Assembly (NCBI GenBank): GCA_016928195.1
Contig: JAFGLF010000050.1
Coordinates: 1-54,451 of the forward strand
From: Elusimicrobiota bacterium
GTDB taxonomy: Bacteria; Elusimicrobiota; UBA8919
Length of the DNA: 54,451 bases
Direction of reading: 5' to 3'
Positions 54,201 to 54,451 of the stretch are shown piece after piece; position 1 is the first letter of the stretch; the number at the start of each line of letters is the position of its first letter. The notes under the pieces were generated by a model. The model made no database searches, was not told where the DNA came from, and was given only the letters and a program-made list of their open reading frames with translations. A program made the translations under genes and the position numbers.

Positions 54201-54451
54201 CGATTACACTAAAGATAAATTACAGGGATAGCGACATACAGGGTCTGGATGAGAGCAAGTTAAAAGTCTGCAGGTACGACAGTGTTAATTTAAGGTGGAT
54301 ACCTCTTGTCACTACTGTACATGCTTCAGAAAACTATCTTGAAGCAACAATAGGTCATCTTTCAAAATTCGGTGTTTTTCAGCTTGCGCCTGCAGTAACA
54401 CTTGACAGTGTTAATGTATATCCCAACCCGTATAAACCAAACGATGCTCAA
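51272..54451 (+). CDS. NHL double-propeller surface protein (partial)
   Basis: Open from ATG 51272 through the window edge (1060 codons, no stop). Signal peptide (about 1-22). Twelve NHL blades follow in two sets of six; each set begins with a blade of GRVY...NNRxLWWN type and continues with SGNVWVADxxNNRVLKYN blades. Between blades are LVLGQQSFTVN and an Asp-rich loop (NDSDGDG, NDSNGDG) like calcium-binding repeats. After about residue 810 come a TIG-like domain and beta domains, then NVYPNPYKP near the edge, a motif seen in C-terminal sorting or FlgD-like regions. NHL propellers bind proteins or glycans; its role here is unknown. Confidence 0.88.
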   Translation, partial: MYKRFLLLVLGLFLSSACLYAGVLTGSANLVLGQMDFVNNEKNCLDGGSVYSSDVAVDTVTGRVYSLEYSNNRVLWWNDLSSLTSGKYADGVLGQADFYSNGTNRGGSVSANTLNGPEGIAVDSSGNVWVADCNNNRVLKYNSPVSNGESAVLVLGQQSFTVNAENDSNGDGTADSVAENTMYGPKNIIVDSSGNVWVADRNNNRVLKFNTPTSNGEDADLVLGQQSFTVNKKNDSDGNNATDSVAANTLYWPEGVAVDSSGNVWVDDMSNHRVLKYNTPVGNGEDADIVLGQQSFTVNKANDSDGNNVTDSVAANTVYWPIKVAVDGSGNVWVVDLFNQRILKYNTPTASGEDADLVLGQQSFTVNKANDSDGDGATDSVAANTVDNPNGLTVDSSGNLWVADTSNRRILRYTTPTASGQDADLVLGQNNFTVCVTNFIEGREFDNPFSAVVSTKTGRVYVSDCNNNRILWWNNISSLANGESADGVLGQADFSSNSANRGCPVAANTLYYPFGIHIDSENNLWVADAGNNRVLKYNTPAANGENAVLVLGQQSFTVNAENDSDGNGVTDTVALNTIDTPYSVYVDVSGNLWVADAGNNRVLKYNTPAANGEDADLVLGQQSFTVNKQNDSNGDNATDSVAANTLYIPTGIAVDSSGNVWVTDLYNNRVLKYNTPAANGEDADLVLGQQSFTVNKKNDSNGDGATDSVAANTLYYPFGIYVDTSGNVWVADRNNNRILRYSSPSSNGEDADWVLGQKNFTLHAVNDSDGDGTPDSVAVNTLFEPTGITADGLGNIWVVDTYNNRVVKYFSLRPDLITPSHAANTGSVNITNLSGYEFVSGATVKLTMYGETDITATNVSVESLNKITCTFDLTGKRPGKRDIVVSKSGFTGILTNAFLIDYEIGRTQTILSGTDNTVTLMAETGNTVIEIPAGTFSGDVSMTVTVADVPLSGKEILKKTGMGVEISVSSGEQPLKPITLKINYRDSDIQGLDESKLKVCRYDSVNLRWIPLVTTVHASENYLEATIGHLSKFGVFQLAPAVTLDSVNVYPNPYKPNDAQ
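51721..53560 (+). repeat. ~204-bp tandem repeats in the NHL gene
   Basis: The block CTGGTTCTGGGCCAGCAGAG, followed by CTTTACCGTTAAC, recurs at about 51725, 51929, 52134, 52338, 52912, 53116 and 53320, with weaker copies near 52542 and 53524. Copies are spaced about 204 bases (68 codons), with near-identical stretches that indicate recent duplication. Confidence 0.85.

Overview
The window is 54 kb of AT-rich bacterial DNA in which every recognisable gene lies on the + strand. Lipoprotein and Sec signal peptides, undecaprenyl-linked glycan synthesis, a prepilin-like peptide and a partial surface protein ending in the motif NVYPNPYKP suggest a diderm bacterium. This may be one of the uncultured deep lineages (Omnitrophota, Elusimicrobiota, Firestonebacteria and similar). 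The phylum is an inference; no rRNA gene is present to test it.

Region 1 (1-24.9 kb) is mostly housekeeping. It opens with two secreted lipoproteins (LPP20/FlgT-like) and the tRNA pair Thr(UGU)-Lys(UUU). Next come overlapping tilS-hpt-ftsH, then folE, folP-cdaA-(stub of cdaR)-glmM, pdxJ and glmS. A consensus-like sigma70 promoter leads into a HAMP protein, a GAF/HD-GYP protein and rsmI. Then follow argC-argJ, tsaC, glyA, a WecA/TagO-type transferase, a small tandem-repeat protein, a PPC/DUF296 protein, a REC-GAF-GGDEF regulator, a membrane protein and an AzgA-like purine permease. Almost every gap here holds short-period degenerate repeats (units like CGCGAAT, CGTATCAA, TTAACTCT) followed by their reverse complement. 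Similar sequence lies in frame inside argJ and forms the 3' end of glmM.

Region 2 (24.9-54.4 kb) is a tightly packed, largely secreted glycan-degradation cluster: GH97, a mini-prepilin, a triple-discoidin (alpha/alpha)6 enzyme, a block of small envelope and regulatory genes (DnaJ-like, YtkA-like lipoprotein, PilZ and others), an (alpha/alpha)6 protein with jelly-roll modules, GH39-like, GH92 with PA14, an SUMF1-discoidin-polysaccharide-deacetylase fusion, GH10, a clan GH-A enzyme with an inserted CBM, GH9, and an NHL propeller protein that runs off the end. No SusC/SusD pair or sugar transporter is seen. The activities fit breakdown of mixed plant-type polysaccharide (xylan, beta-glucan, alpha-glucan, mannosylated glycans) outside the cell.

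The most notable structure is at 38.0-41.0 kb. GH92 sits between the first ~35 codons and last ~23 codons of what was a tandem copy of the upstream GH39/discoidin gene, so a gene has been replaced inside the operon while ATGA coupling at both ends was kept. Other highlights are the truncated cdaR, the palindromic insertions in argJ, the three-domain fusion, and two six-blade NHL propellers built from ~204-bp repeats carrying Asp-rich loops. A c-di-GMP circuit (GGDEF with I-site, HD-GYP, PilZ) and a c-di-AMP enzyme are both encoded.
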